Below are positions 34,349 through 44,175 of a stretch of DNA of 64,000 nt, piece by piece. Position 1 is the stretch's first letter; each line of letters begins with the position of its first letter. The stretch comes from Pseudomonas putida (GTDB lineage Bacteria > Pseudomonadota > Gammaproteobacteria > Pseudomonadales > Pseudomonadaceae): NCBI RefSeq assembly GCF_004357765.1, contig NZ_SMTE01000009.1, forward strand, positions 235,571 to 299,570, read 5' to 3'. The position numbers and the translations under genes are program-made. Below the pieces are notes generated by a model that was not told where the DNA came from, did no database searches, and worked only from the letters and a program-made list of their open reading frames with translations.

Positions 34349-37300
34349 ATGCACCTGCTGCGGACCCAGCCCGGCGGCTTCGTGCCGGATGACAGCATTG
34401 CCGACCTTGGCCAGACTCCCGCCGAGCTGGTGATCCTCTGCAGCGGCGATTCGCACCTGGCGTTGCTCGCCGACACCGCCGAGCAATTGCCCGACGACTT
34501 TCCGACACTGCGCCTGGCCAATCCCATGCAGGTGCAGAACCACGCCTCGGTCGACCTCTACATCGACCAGGTGCTGCGTCACGCCAAGGTGATCCTGGTG
34601 TCGCTGCATGGCGGCGTCGGTTACTGGCGCTATGGGGTCGAGCAACTGGTCGAGCTGGCGGCCCAAGGCGTGCAACTGATCCTGGTGCCTGGCGACGATC
34701 GTCCGGACCCGGAGCTCACCGCGCTGGGCACGGTCGACCCGGCCCAGGCCGAGCGCCTCTGGCACTATCTGCGCCAGGGCGGCAAAGCCAATGCGCTCAA
34801 TTTGTTCAACTGCATGGCCAGCCTGTGGCTGGGCAGGCAGTATCCCTGGTCAGAACCTCAGGCACTGCCGCGTACGGCCGTTTACCATCCGGCCAAAGGC
34901 AGCGCGACCCTGGAGCATTGGTACAGCCAGTGGCATCCGCAGCAACCCGTTGCAGCGCTGCTGTTCTACCGCTCACACCTGCAAGCTGCCAACACCGGCT
35001 TCATCGACGTGTTCTGCCAGCGCTTGCAGGCGGCGGGGCTCAATCCGCTGCCGGTGGCCCTGGCCAGCCTCAAGGAAAGCGCCTGCCTGGAGCAGCTTGA
35101 GCAGTGGCTGGAGGAGGTGGGGGCCGAAGTGGTGATCAACACCACGGGTTTTGCCCTGTCGAGCCCGCAACGTCCCAACCTGCGGCCGTTGCGCCGAGAC
35201 ATCCCGGTGCTGCAGGCCATTTGCGCCCAGGACAATCAGCCGGCGTGGGAGGCCAGCGAGCAGGGACTTGGCGCGCGCGATCTGGCCATGCATATCGTCC
35301 TGCCGGAGCTGGACGGGCGGATCATCACCCGGCCGGTCAGCTTCAAGGACCTGGCCTGGCGCAGCGAGCGCAGCCAGGCCGATGTCGTTTGCTACCGTGC
35401 TCACCCTGAGCGCATGGACTTCGTCGCCGAGCTGGCGCGGCGCTGGGTGGCCCTGGCCCGCCTGCCCAACGGGCAAAAGCGGGTGGCCCTGGTGCTCGCC
35501 AACTACCCGACCCGTGATGGCCGGATCGGCAATGGTGTCGGCCTGGACACCCCCGCAGCCGCTCTCAACATACTCGTAGCCTTGCGTGACGAAGGTTACC
35601 CGGTAGGCGACCTGCCCGACAGCGGCACCGGCCTGATCCATGCCTTGCTCGGTGGGGTGACCAACGATCTCGATCACCTGGACCTGCGCCCCTGCGCCCA
35701 GAGCCTGGCCCTGGCCGACTACCAGGCCATTTTCGCCCGCTTGCCCGAAGCCAACCGCCAAGCCGTGCTGGAGCGCTGGGGGCCACCTGAACAGGACCCT
35801 ATGTACCGCAGCGGGCGATTGATGGTGGCCGGCCTGCGCTTTGGTCAGACCTTCGTCGGTATTCAGCCAGCACGGGGTTACCAGGTCGATCCCAGTGCGG
35901 TCTATCACGATCCTGACCTGGTGCCGCCCCACGCCTACCTGGCGTTTCACTTCTGGTTGCGCCACGTCTACGCCGCCGATGCAGTGATCCATGTCGGCAA
36001 GCACGGCAACCTCGAATGGCTGCCCGGCAAGGGCGTGGGACTGTCGGCACAGTGCTGGCCGGACGCACTGCTCGGGCCGTTGCCCAACGTCTATCCGTTC
36101 ATCGTCAATGACCCGGGCGAGGGTGCCCAGGCCAAGCGCCGTACCCAGGCGGTGATCATCGACCACCTGATGCCGCCGCTGACCCGCGCCGAGACCTACG
36201 GGCCGCTGCGTCATCTCGAACGGCTCGCCGACGAGTACTACGAGGCGCAACTGCTGGACCCGCGCCGGGCCCGCGAGTTGCAGCGCGAGATTCTCGAACT
36301 GGTCAAGGCCAACCATATCGATCGCGAACTGCAGCTCGAAGGTCAGCTGGACGATGCCGCAGTGTGGCTGCCTCGGCTGGATACCTATCTGTGCGACCTC
36401 AAGGAATCGCAGATCCGCGATGGCCTGCACGTCTTTGGCCAGTCGCCGCAGGGACGGTTGCGCCGTGACACGCTGTTGGCGCTGCTGCGCGTCGAACGTG
36501 GCGATGGCAAGGATGGCAATGCCAGCCTGCCGCGGGTCTTGGCCAAGGCTCTGGCACTGGGCTTCGACCCGCTCGACTGTGACCTCGGTCAGCCATGGAC
36601 AGGGCCGCGTCCGGCGCTGTTGAAGGTGGTTGACGACAGCGCCTGGCGCACCTGCGGGGACACCCGCGAACGCCTGGAGCTATTCGCTTTGCAGGTGATC
36701 GAACAGGCGCTCGACGGTCGATTGCAGTTACCGCAGGATACCTCCTGGCAGGGGGTGCACAGGGTAATCCAGGCGCTGTGCGAGGAAGTTGCACCCAACC
36801 TCGATGCCTGCGGCAATGCCGAGCGTGATGGCCTGCTCGCTGCCCTGGCCGGTCGTTTCGTTCCGGCCGGCCCCAGTGGGGCGCCCAGCCGTGGGCGCCT
36901 GGATGTGCTGCCCACCGGTCGCAACTTCTATACCGTCGACGTGCGTAACCTGCCGACCACCACTGCCTGGCGCCTTGGCTTCGCCTCGGCCAGCCTGATT
37001 CTCGAGCGCCACCTCCAGGACCATGGCGACCACCTGCGCCAGCTGGGCCTGTCGGTGTGGGGCACGGCGACCATGCGCACCGGCGGTGACGACATCGCCC
37101 AGGCCATGGCCTTGATGGGCGTGCGCCCGGTTTGGGCCAGCGCAGGGCAGCGCGTCGATGATTTCGAGATACTGCCGTTGAGCCTGCTGGACCGCCCGCG
37201 GGTGGATGTGACACTGCGCGTCTCGGGCTTTTTCCGGGATGCCTTCGGCAACCTGATACGGCTGTTCGATGCGGCGGTGCAGGCCGTCGCCGCACTCGAC

Positions 37301-38110
37301 GAGCCGGACGACCTCAACCCCCTTGCCGCACGCGTCCGTGCCGAGCGCAAGGCCTTGCAGGCACAAGGCGTCGACGCCGAGCAAGCCGCGCGCCAGGCCG
37401 GTTGGCGAGTGTTCGGCGCCAAGCCGGGTGCCTATGGCGCAGGTGTGCAGAACGCCATCGATGGCCGTCTGTGGCACAGCCGCGAAGACCTGGCCGAGGT
37501 CTACCTCAACCACGGTGGCTACGCTTATGGCGGCCAGGACGATGGTACTCCCGCCCGCGCACAGTTCGCCTCGCGTCTGGGCCAAGTCCAGGCAGTGCTG
37601 CACAACCAGGACAACCATGAGCACGACCTGCTCGATTCCAACGACTATTACCAGTTCCAGGGCGGCATGCTGGCGGCCTCGGAAACCCTGTCCCAGGCGA
37701 CGGTGGCCAGCTATCACGGCGATCACAGCCAGGTCGACCGGCCACGGGTGCGTACCCTGAAGGAAGAATTGAACCGGGTGATTCGCGCCCGTGCACTCAA
37801 CCCCAAGTGGATCGACGGCGCCAAGCGTCATGGCTACAAGGGCGCGTTCGAGATGGCGGCGACTGTCGACAACCTGTTCGCTTTCGATGCCACCACGCAC
37901 CTGATCGATGATCATCACTATCAGTCGCTGGCCGATGCCTATGTACTCGACCCAGCGACCCGCGACTTCATGCGCCAACACAACCCCGAAGCGCTGCGTG
38001 ACCTGACCGAACGCCTGCTGGAAGCCCAGCAACGAGGTCTGTGGGAGCAGCCCGGTGATTACCGCGAGGCCCTCGAGGCGCAACTGCTCGATGGCGAGGA
38101 ACAGGCTTGA
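34349..38110 (+). CDS. cobN: Cobaltochelatase large subunit CobN
   Basis: 1253-residue CobN/BchH-family subunit, normal length. It inserts cobalt into hydrogenobyrinic acid a,c-diamide with an AAA+ helper complex. Recognisable segments include ANYPTRDGRIGNGVGLDTPA, VIHVGKHGNLEWLPGKGVGL, NPKWIDGAKRHGYKGAFEMA and YVLDPATRDFMRQHNPEAL. It is followed one base later by the ChlI-type AAA+ gene, giving the CobN-ChlI-ChlD-like arrangement known for Pseudomonas, in place of CobST. Confidence 0.96.
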   Translation: MHLLRTQPGGFVPDDSIADLGQTPAELVILCSGDSHLALLADTAEQLPDDFPTLRLANPMQVQNHASVDLYIDQVLRHAKVILVSLHGGVGYWRYGVEQLVELAAQGVQLILVPGDDRPDPELTALGTVDPAQAERLWHYLRQGGKANALNLFNCMASLWLGRQYPWSEPQALPRTAVYHPAKGSATLEHWYSQWHPQQPVAALLFYRSHLQAANTGFIDVFCQRLQAAGLNPLPVALASLKESACLEQLEQWLEEVGAEVVINTTGFALSSPQRPNLRPLRRDIPVLQAICAQDNQPAWEASEQGLGARDLAMHIVLPELDGRIITRPVSFKDLAWRSERSQADVVCYRAHPERMDFVAELARRWVALARLPNGQKRVALVLANYPTRDGRIGNGVGLDTPAAALNILVALRDEGYPVGDLPDSGTGLIHALLGGVTNDLDHLDLRPCAQSLALADYQAIFARLPEANRQAVLERWGPPEQDPMYRSGRLMVAGLRFGQTFVGIQPARGYQVDPSAVYHDPDLVPPHAYLAFHFWLRHVYAADAVIHVGKHGNLEWLPGKGVGLSAQCWPDALLGPLPNVYPFIVNDPGEGAQAKRRTQAVIIDHLMPPLTRAETYGPLRHLERLADEYYEAQLLDPRRARELQREILELVKANHIDRELQLEGQLDDAAVWLPRLDTYLCDLKESQIRDGLHVFGQSPQGRLRRDTLLALLRVERGDGKDGNASLPRVLAKALALGFDPLDCDLGQPWTGPRPALLKVVDDSAWRTCGDTRERLELFALQVIEQALDGRLQLPQDTSWQGVHRVIQALCEEVAPNLDACGNAERDGLLAALAGRFVPAGPSGAPSRGRLDVLPTGRNFYTVDVRNLPTTTAWRLGFASASLILERHLQDHGDHLRQLGLSVWGTATMRTGGDDIAQAMALMGVRPVWASAGQRVDDFEILPLSLLDRPRVDVTLRVSGFFRDAFGNLIRLFDAAVQAVAALDEPDDLNPLAARVRAERKALQAQGVDAEQAARQAGWRVFGAKPGAYGAGVQNAIDGRLWHSREDLAEVYLNHGGYAYGGQDDGTPARAQFASRLGQVQAVLHNQDNHEHDLLDSNDYYQFQGGMLAASETLSQATVASYHGDHSQVDRPRVRTLKEELNRVIRARALNPKWIDGAKRHGYKGAFEMAATVDNLFAFDATTHLIDDHHYQSLADAYVLDPATRDFMRQHNPEALRDLTERLLEAQQRGLWEQPGDYREALEAQLLDGEEQA

Positions 38111-38111
38111 A

Positions 38112-39122
38112 ATGAGTGAACCCGTGCAATTTCCATTGGCAGCCGTGGTGGGTGCCGACGACCTGAAACTGGCCCTGTGTCTGACCGCGATCGATCCGAA
38201 GATCGGTGGCGTGCTGATCGAAGGACCCCGTGGGATGGCCAAGAGCACCCTGGCCAGGGGGCTAGCCGATCTGCTCGGCGAGGGCCCTTTCGTGACCCTG
38301 CCGCTGGGGGCCAGCGAAGAACGCCTGGTCGGCACGCTGGACCTGGATGCCGCGTTGGGTCAGGGCAGGGCGCAGTTCTCGCCTGGTGTACTGGCCCAGG
38401 CCGACGGCGGCGTGTTGTACGTCGACGAGGTCAATCTGCTGCCGGACACCTTGGTGGATCTGTTGCTCGACGTGGCTGCCAGCGGCACCAACCGCATCGA
38501 GCGCGACGGCATTTCCCATCGGCACAGCGCCCGTTTCGTATTGATCGGCACCATGAACCCCGAGGAAGGCGAGCTGCGCCCGCAATTGCTCGATCGCTTT
38601 GGCTTGAACGTCCTGCTCGACGGCCTGCCCGAGCCGGCTGCCCGGCAGCAGATCATTCGCCGGCGCCTGGCTTTCGATACCGATCCTGAAGCGTTCAGCC
38701 AAGAGTGGGCCGGGGCGCAGGCGAGCTTGCGCGCACGCTGCCACAGCGCTCGGCAACGTCTGGCGGCTATCGCTCTCGATGACCAGGCGCTGGCCTGGAT
38801 CACCGAGCGCTGTTTCGCGGCGGGCGTCGATGGCTTGCGGGCTGACCTGGTCTGGCTGCGTGCGGCCCGCGCGCACTGCGCCTGGCGTGGCGGGGAATGC
38901 ATCGCCGAAGAGGATGTCGAGGCGGTGGCCGAGTTCGCTCTGCGCCATCGGCGGCGGGGCACGCCCCCCGAGAGCCAGTCCAATCCGCCGGCTGGGTCAT
39001 TCAGCGCTGCCGGGCAGAGCACTGCCGGGCAAGGCGGGCAGGGGGATTGGGGAGCGCTACCGGCACAGCCCGTCTCCACCGGCCCTCGGCGTGAGGTACC
39101 GAACTGGGCAAAAAAGCCCTGA
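38112..39122 (+). CDS. AAA+ magnesium-chelatase-like ATPase (ChlI/BchI type)
   Basis: 336 residues from ATG 38112. Motifs: Walker A EGPRGMAKSTLARGL, Walker B VLYVDEVNLL, sensor 1 LIGTMNPEEGELRPQLLDRFGL and the C-terminal lid ADLVWLRAARAHCAWR. The last 45 residues are a Pro/Gly/Gln-rich tail that probably links to the VWA partner, as in ChlD-type proteins split in two. It should power CobN. Its TGA overlaps the open frame of the next gene. Confidence 0.92.
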   Translation: MSEPVQFPLAAVVGADDLKLALCLTAIDPKIGGVLIEGPRGMAKSTLARGLADLLGEGPFVTLPLGASEERLVGTLDLDAALGQGRAQFSPGVLAQADGGVLYVDEVNLLPDTLVDLLLDVAASGTNRIERDGISHRHSARFVLIGTMNPEEGELRPQLLDRFGLNVLLDGLPEPAARQQIIRRRLAFDTDPEAFSQEWAGAQASLRARCHSARQRLAAIALDDQALAWITERCFAAGVDGLRADLVWLRAARAHCAWRGGECIAEEDVEAVAEFALRHRRRGTPPESQSNPPAGSFSAAGQSTAGQGGQGDWGALPAQPVSTGPRREVPNWAKKP

Positions 39123-39220
39123 GCATCCGCCAGCAGCCGCAGGCGGCGGATGCCAGGGGCAGCGCCGGGAAACTGACAGGCCCCCGCGGCGGCCATGCGC
39201 AGCCCTCGTCCAGTGGTCGC

Positions 39221-39790
39221 GTGGCCTGGTTGCCGACGTTGCTCAAAGGTCGTCCCCGTCAGCGCCAGGACCTGTGTTGGCAGCAGCGCCGCAGCCAGGC
39301 GCCGGTAGTGTGGCTGGTGATCGTCGATGCGTCGGCCTCGACCCGTCGCCATCAGGCGCTGGCCACCACCAAAGGCGTGCTGGCGGAGCTGTTCGATCAA
39401 GCGTATCGCCAGCGCGCTCGGCTGGCCCTGCTCACCGCCAGTGGCGGTGCGCCACGCTGGCAGCGACACGGATTGAAGGCGTCGGCGGCGTTGCAGCCCT
39501 GGTTGCGTGCCCTGGGTGCCGGTGGTGGCACGCCATTGCTGGAGGCACTGAAGCAAGCACGCGACTGGTTACTGACGCGGCGCAAGGCGCACCCCCACGA
39601 AGCCCAGCGATGCCTGGTGTTCACCGATGGTCGCTTGCAGCGCTGGCAAGCCCTAGCCCCCATGCCCTGTGACACGGTGCTGATCGACATGGAACTAGCC
39701 CCTGTACGTCTGGGGCGGGCGCGGCAGTTGGCCGAACAGTTGCTGGCCGATTACCAGCACCTCGAACAATTGGCGTTAAAGAACAATTAA
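39221..39790 (+). CDS. VWA-domain ChlD-like cobaltochelatase helper
   Basis: 189 residues from the first conventional start (GTG 39221). A von Willebrand A domain follows, with MIDAS residues DASAS (VIVDASASTRR), the Thr in GGGTPLLEAL, and FTDGR. It is the C-terminal half of ChlD/BchD as a separate protein. The same frame is open back to 39095 and contains a CTG at 39119 that overlaps the chlI stop. The upstream residues (Ser/Gly/Gln-rich) are typical of ChlD linkers, so the real start may be that CTG. The start is uncertain; the domain call is firm. Confidence 0.85.
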   Translation: MAWLPTLLKGRPRQRQDLCWQQRRSQAPVVWLVIVDASASTRRHQALATTKGVLAELFDQAYRQRARLALLTASGGAPRWQRHGLKASAALQPWLRALGAGGGTPLLEALKQARDWLLTRRKAHPHEAQRCLVFTDGRLQRWQALAPMPCDTVLIDMELAPVRLGRARQLAEQLLADYQHLEQLALKNN

Positions 39791-39863
39791 GAAGGGGCGC
39801 GACACTATGCCGCAATAAGGAAAGTGTCCATCCCCAATAATGGGGGAGTGGGGAAAGTTCCCC

Positions 39864-39886
39864 AAGTGCGTGGCAGGCACGCACTT
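39864..39886. terminator. Strong hairpin in the convergent gap, possible bidirectional terminator
   Basis: AAGTGCGTG and CACGCACTT form a perfect 9-bp stem with a 5-base loop between the VWA gene and the convergent small gene at 39904. A second smaller CCCC/GGGG stem lies just before it. There is no clear T-tract on either side. Confidence 0.45.
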
Positions 39887-39903
39887 GCAGGCAACCGGCG
39901 ATA

Positions 39904-40170
39904 TTACTTTGGCATCGACCAAGGTTGCAGGTCGTAGCCTTTTTCGCACAGTTCGGCGCGTACTTCTTCGATCAGGCAGGCCCACTGCGCGGGGTCGGAA
40001 TAGATGCGCGAGGAAACTTGCTTGCTGCCGATACGCGTGCTGGTCCGGTCGATCACTGCCAGGCTCAGCTCTCCAGTGCCGTTGGGGGCATCCCAGGCTA
40101 CACACTGGAAGGGTTCGAAGGCGTGGTCGGCGATCAGCAGTGCTTCGTTGACACGGAGCGGGGCGTTCAT
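39904..40170 (-). CDS. Small conserved-looking protein, unknown function
   Basis: 88 residues starting MNAPLRVNEALLIADHAFEP, no signal peptide or membrane segment. The sequence is well mixed, with alternating strands (GELSLAVIDRTSTRIGSK) and a helix (ACLIEEVRAELCEKGYDL), so it looks like a compact folded protein. I do not recognise a family. It is convergent to the cobalamin operon and divergent from the VpsR-like regulator. Confidence 0.6.
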   Translation of the reverse strand: MNAPLRVNEALLIADHAFEPFQCVAWDAPNGTGELSLAVIDRTSTRIGSKQVSSRIYSDPAQWACLIEEVRAELCEKGYDLQPWSMPK

Positions 40171-40513
40171 GGTTCGGTCTCTCTATGGTCCCAAACATCG
40201 AAATGTTAGTCCGCGGGATTTCTGGCTCGCTACAGTTATCGCGATGCGCAGCGCGGGGTTATTCGTACTGATGCTCCAAGTAGGTGTCCAAGTCACACGG
40301 CAGTTGTAAATTTTTTCGTGCGGTTATGAAGTTTGTTGTCCGCCGCCGTCTGTGACGCCATTAAACCGATGAAATTCCCGGGTGCCGTTGGTGTGGCAGC
40401 ATTTAGTAGACAAACGGTAGTGGGAAGCGTCAACTTCGTTGCTACTGTTAATTCGGGCGTCGCAACTTACTGTTTTCTCGCACAAAACCATAATTTGGCG
40501 CCAAGGAACGGTC
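40171..40513. other. Non-coding leader of the VpsR-like regulator
   Basis: A 343-base, comparatively AT-rich stretch between divergent genes. I find no coding frame with protein character, no sigma54 element and no terminator. It should hold the promoters of both flanking genes. AAGGA before ATG 40514 is the only site I can point to. Confidence 0.5.
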
Positions 40514-41839
40514 ATGCACGAAACCGCAGCCCCTCGTCGCCTGCTCATCGTCGACCCGTGCGACGACTGCCACCGCCTTCTCCCCGGTTTGCGTAGCGCC
40601 GGATGGGATGTGCACAGCTGTTCCCTCGACCACGCGCTGGAGTATCCCTGCGATGTCGGCCTGCTGCGCTTGCAGGCTTCGCACCTGCGCCACCCAGACG
40701 CCGTCAAGGACATGATCAAGCGTAGCAACACCGAATGGATCGCCGTGCTCAGCGCCGAGGAACTGCGTATCCAGAATGTCGGAGACTTCGTCTGCGAATG
40801 GTTCTTCGACTTTCATACCTTGCCCTTCGATGTATCGCGCGTGCAGGTGACTCTGGGCCGCGCCTTCGGTATGGCGCGTCTGCGCGGCAAGGGCACGGTC
40901 AGGGTGGATGAGCCGGAACACGAACTGCTGGGGGAGAGCCGGCCGATCCGGGAACTGCGCAAGCTGCTTGGCAAGTTGGCGCCGACCGAGTCTCCAGTGC
41001 TCATCCGCGGGGAAAGCGGCACCGGCAAGGAACTGGTGGCGCGCACCCTGCATCGTCAATCATTGCGCCACGAGCAGCCGTTCATCGCGATCAATTGCGG
41101 CGCAATACCCGAGCATCTGATTCAGTCCGAGCTGTTCGGTCACGAGAAGGGCGCCTTCACCGGCGCGCACCAGCGCAAGGTGGGGCGAATCGAGGCGGCG
41201 AACGGCGGAACGCTGTTTCTCGACGAGATTGGCGACCTCCCGCTGGAACTGCAAGCGAACCTGCTGCGTTTTCTGCAGGAAAAGCACATCGAACGTGTCG
41301 GCGGGAGCCAGCCAATCCCCGTAGATGTGCGTGTATTGGCGGCGACCCATGTCGATTTGGAGAAAGCGATCGAGCAAGGGCGTTTTCGCGAAGATCTGTA
41401 CTATCGGCTCAACGTGCTGCAAGTGGTGACCGCGCCGTTGCGCGACCGACATGGCGACCTGTCGATGTTGGCCAACCATTTTTCCCACTTCTACAGCCTG
41501 GAAACCGGGCGCCGGCCACGTTCGTTCAGCGATAGTGCCTTGGCCGCCATGGGGCGTCACTCATGGCCGGGCAACGTGCGTGAGTTGGCCAACCGTGTGC
41601 GTCGCGGCCTGGTGCTGGCTGAGGGACGACAGATCGAGGCCCAGGACCTTGGACTGCATACCATCGACGCCGAAGAGCAACCCCTGGGAACGCTGGAAGA
41701 CTACAAGCACCGGGCCGAGCGTCAGGCCTTGTGCGACGTGCTCAACCGGCACAGCGACAATCTGAGCATTGCCGCCAAGGTCCTGGGTGTTTCCCGGCCG
41801 ACGTTCTACCGGCTGTTGCACAAGCATCAGATACGTTGA
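40514..41839 (+). CDS. VpsR-like sigma54-family activator with degenerate receiver
   Basis: 441 residues from ATG 40514. The N-terminal 120 residues resemble a receiver fold (RRLLIVDPCDDCH) but the strand that normally carries the phosphoacceptor reads DVGLLRL, with no Asp at its end, as in the VpsR-type N-terminal domain. The AAA+ domain has Walker A GESGTGKE, GAFTGA intact (GHEKGAFTGAHQ), Walker B LFLDEIGDL and the finger region GRFREDLYYRL. The Fis-type helix-turn-helix is LSIAAKVLGVSRPTFYRLL. VpsR binds c-di-GMP and controls matrix genes; the location beside the fap operon makes a matrix role plausible here. Confidence 0.88.
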   Translation: MHETAAPRRLLIVDPCDDCHRLLPGLRSAGWDVHSCSLDHALEYPCDVGLLRLQASHLRHPDAVKDMIKRSNTEWIAVLSAEELRIQNVGDFVCEWFFDFHTLPFDVSRVQVTLGRAFGMARLRGKGTVRVDEPEHELLGESRPIRELRKLLGKLAPTESPVLIRGESGTGKELVARTLHRQSLRHEQPFIAINCGAIPEHLIQSELFGHEKGAFTGAHQRKVGRIEAANGGTLFLDEIGDLPLELQANLLRFLQEKHIERVGGSQPIPVDVRVLAATHVDLEKAIEQGRFREDLYYRLNVLQVVTAPLRDRHGDLSMLANHFSHFYSLETGRRPRSFSDSALAAMGRHSWPGNVRELANRVRRGLVLAEGRQIEAQDLGLHTIDAEEQPLGTLEDYKHRAERQALCDVLNRHSDNLSIAAKVLGVSRPTFYRLLHKHQIR

Positions 41840-41862
41840 GGCCGCAGCGACTGGCGTTCGCC

Positions 41863-44070
41863 TCAACTGGCCTGTTCAGCTTCCGTGTCGACGCTTTCGG
41901 TTGGCGGCTCCTCTTCGCCCGGCAGCGCGGTGATGACACTGAAATCGGTAATCTCGACTGCGCCACCCCCATAGCCCAGGAGGTGGAAGGAAAACGCCTT
42001 GCGCGCGGTAGGGTTGTCGAAACCGAACTCCATCTCCAGAGGGGTGTCGGCACTGACGCGCATCTCGCCGGGTAGCCCGACCGAGACATCTTGTTCGTAC
42101 TCCTTGGCCTTGAGCTGGATACGCGCCTCATGGCGGCTATCGAGCGAACGGACCTTGATGCGCACCCGGGTATGCGAGCCTTCAGGCATTTCCAGGTATT
42201 GAGCGCCGATCAGGTTGTCGGTCCAGTCGTCGTGAACGCGTTGTTGCAGTTCGATGCGGGCCGGGCCGCCAAACTGATAACGCAGGTTCAGTGGCGTCTT
42301 GAGCAGCGATTGATCGAGGACCGCAGCGAGCTCGCTGATCTGCTGCCCGGTACCGGCACGGCCGGGGCCGAGGTATTTGGCCTTGTCAGCGATGAAGCCC
42401 TCGCTGGCATAGGTGCGGCAACGCTGCTGGAAGTCGCATTCGGTGAATACGCCACGGCCATTGTGATAGCGCAGCATGCCATTGGTGAACGCGATCATCT
42501 CGCGCCCGTTGTCATACTCGCGGTACAACGAGCGGCCGCCCAAGTCGGCGGGAATCGGCAGCGCGAAGTAGTCGAGCAGCGATGTGGTCAAGTCGATATG
42601 GCCGTAGGTACCACGTTTGATGCGGGGAAGCGCGGCCTGCTCGGGCGCCAGGGTCAGGTTGAAGCCCCATGACGATGCCAGGCGCACCCCGTCGATGCCG
42701 TGGGACTCGTCGGAGGTGACTACCACCAGCGTGTCCTTGAGCACGCCCTGGCGCTCGAGACTGGCGAGAAAGCCATCGACGGCATCGTCAAGATAGGCCA
42801 CTGCCGCCTGTTTGGGATCGTCATTGCGCTGCAGGTACGCTTCTGGCGCGGAATAGGGCTGGTGGGTGCCCACGGTCAGCAACGTCAGCATCCAGGGCTT
42901 GTCCTGCTTGCGCAGATCGCCGATGTAGGTCAGGGCGCCTTCGAAAAACGCGCGGTCGTCCTTGCCCCAGGGGAACTCGACGTAGTTGGGGTTGCCGAAC
43001 CATTCCTGGCCATGCACCTGATCGAAGCCGATATGCGGCATGATCCGATCCTTGGCCATGAAGCGTAGGCCGGCACCCTGCAGGAAGTGAGTGCTGAAGC
43101 CGGCCTGGCGCAGTTGCGACGGCAGGCATGCCTGGTTGCGTCGGCCCTGGGTCAGCATCTCGGTCCCTTTTGGCGTGCCATTGGCGAGCTTGTCGTAGTC
43201 GCCGCACAGCATCGTGTACAAACCACGAATGGTCTGGTGGGTGTGCACGACGTAGTCCGGGATGTTCATGCCGCGCTCTGCCCAACGACTGAGCTTGGGC
43301 ATCAAGTCACTGACGTAGTGGCTGGGCAGCGCCTCGCGGTTGGGGCGCAGGTACGCTCCTGGAATACCCTCGAGGGTTATGATCAGCAGATTGCGCGCCT
43401 TGCCCGGCGCTTCGAGCAGCTTGTGGCCGTTGAGGTCGGAGTGGGTCAGGCCGCTGCTCGGCAGGGGCGCGAGCCGGTTCTGCGGGGCTATCCAGCCCTG
43501 CGTGCGCTGCTGCAGATCACCCACCGCAGCTGACATCGCTTGGTGCAACAGATTGTATTGGCGCCACTGATCGGCGTCGGAGGGAGCCAGATGCTGACCG
43601 GACCAATGGGCTGTGAACAGTCCTGCGACCAAAGCCCAGGCCTTGCTTGGGACGCGGGCTCTCGGTTGGCCACGACTGCGCCAGACGCTCACCAGCCAGC
43701 CCACCAGACCCGCCCCCAGCAGCCAGGGCAACCAGGGATGGGCCAGGCCGCCGCCCGTGGAGTTTTCCATGAACTGCGCGTCGGACAGGTAACCCAGGTC
43801 GGCGTAGGTTGGTAGTCTGCCGACGGCACTGACCAACTCAGCCGAGGCAATCCACAGGGCGCCCCAAGCGAGCAACAGCGGTAAGGCCAGCCACCATGCC
43901 CGTCGATGCAGCAGCAACAGCAACAAGCTGCCTACGGCGAGGTCCGAGAGGTATCCGAATGGATCGGACCAACCCAGCAGTGCACGTGCACCCAAGGGGA
44001 TGACCAGTACCAAGGTCGCCAGGCTGGCGAAGCGGGTACGGGAGGGGCCGAACAGGTCGTTCACGAGCAT
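41863..44070 (-). CDS. LtaS-like sulfatase-fold membrane enzyme
   Basis: 735 residues: four or five N-terminal TM helices (to about residue 155) then a large extracytoplasmic sulfatase-fold domain. Key positions match lipoteichoic-acid-synthase/phosphoglycerol-transferase enzymes: metal ligand E234 in ITLEGIPGAY, nucleophile T280 in VVHTHQTIRGLYTMLCGDYD, and the later VVTSDESHG metal motif. The last 150 residues form an extra beta-rich domain with an acidic Glu-rich end. Gram-negative homologues modify periplasmic glucans or surface glycans with phosphoglycerol or similar groups; the substrate here is unknown. It lies 105 bases after fapF in the same direction and faces the VpsR-like activator. 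Confidence 0.88.
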   Translation of the reverse strand: MLVNDLFGPSRTRFASLATLVLVIPLGARALLGWSDPFGYLSDLAVGSLLLLLLHRRAWWLALPLLLAWGALWIASAELVSAVGRLPTYADLGYLSDAQFMENSTGGGLAHPWLPWLLGAGLVGWLVSVWRSRGQPRARVPSKAWALVAGLFTAHWSGQHLAPSDADQWRQYNLLHQAMSAAVGDLQQRTQGWIAPQNRLAPLPSSGLTHSDLNGHKLLEAPGKARNLLIITLEGIPGAYLRPNREALPSHYVSDLMPKLSRWAERGMNIPDYVVHTHQTIRGLYTMLCGDYDKLANGTPKGTEMLTQGRRNQACLPSQLRQAGFSTHFLQGAGLRFMAKDRIMPHIGFDQVHGQEWFGNPNYVEFPWGKDDRAFFEGALTYIGDLRKQDKPWMLTLLTVGTHQPYSAPEAYLQRNDDPKQAAVAYLDDAVDGFLASLERQGVLKDTLVVVTSDESHGIDGVRLASSWGFNLTLAPEQAALPRIKRGTYGHIDLTTSLLDYFALPIPADLGGRSLYREYDNGREMIAFTNGMLRYHNGRGVFTECDFQQRCRTYASEGFIADKAKYLGPGRAGTGQQISELAAVLDQSLLKTPLNLRYQFGGPARIELQQRVHDDWTDNLIGAQYLEMPEGSHTRVRIKVRSLDSRHEARIQLKAKEYEQDVSVGLPGEMRVSADTPLEMEFGFDNPTARKAFSFHLLGYGGGAVEITDFSVITALPGEEEPPTESVDTEAEQAS

Positions 44071-44175
44071 TCCTTATTTGCCATCAAACCGTCATACATC
44101 TGTGCTTGATGATAACAGGCCAGGCGAGATAAGGCGGGGAGGCCGACGGTGGGCGCATCGCGCGCCCAGGTCAGG

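Noticed and set aside
36728-38335. 535-residue minus-strand frame opposite cobN
   Set aside because: Shadow of cobN; no protein character and no ribosome-binding site.
44150-44168. TGGGCGC/GCGCCCA hairpin after fapF as a terminator
   Set aside because: Good stem but no T-tract on the transcribed strand; not listed as a terminator.
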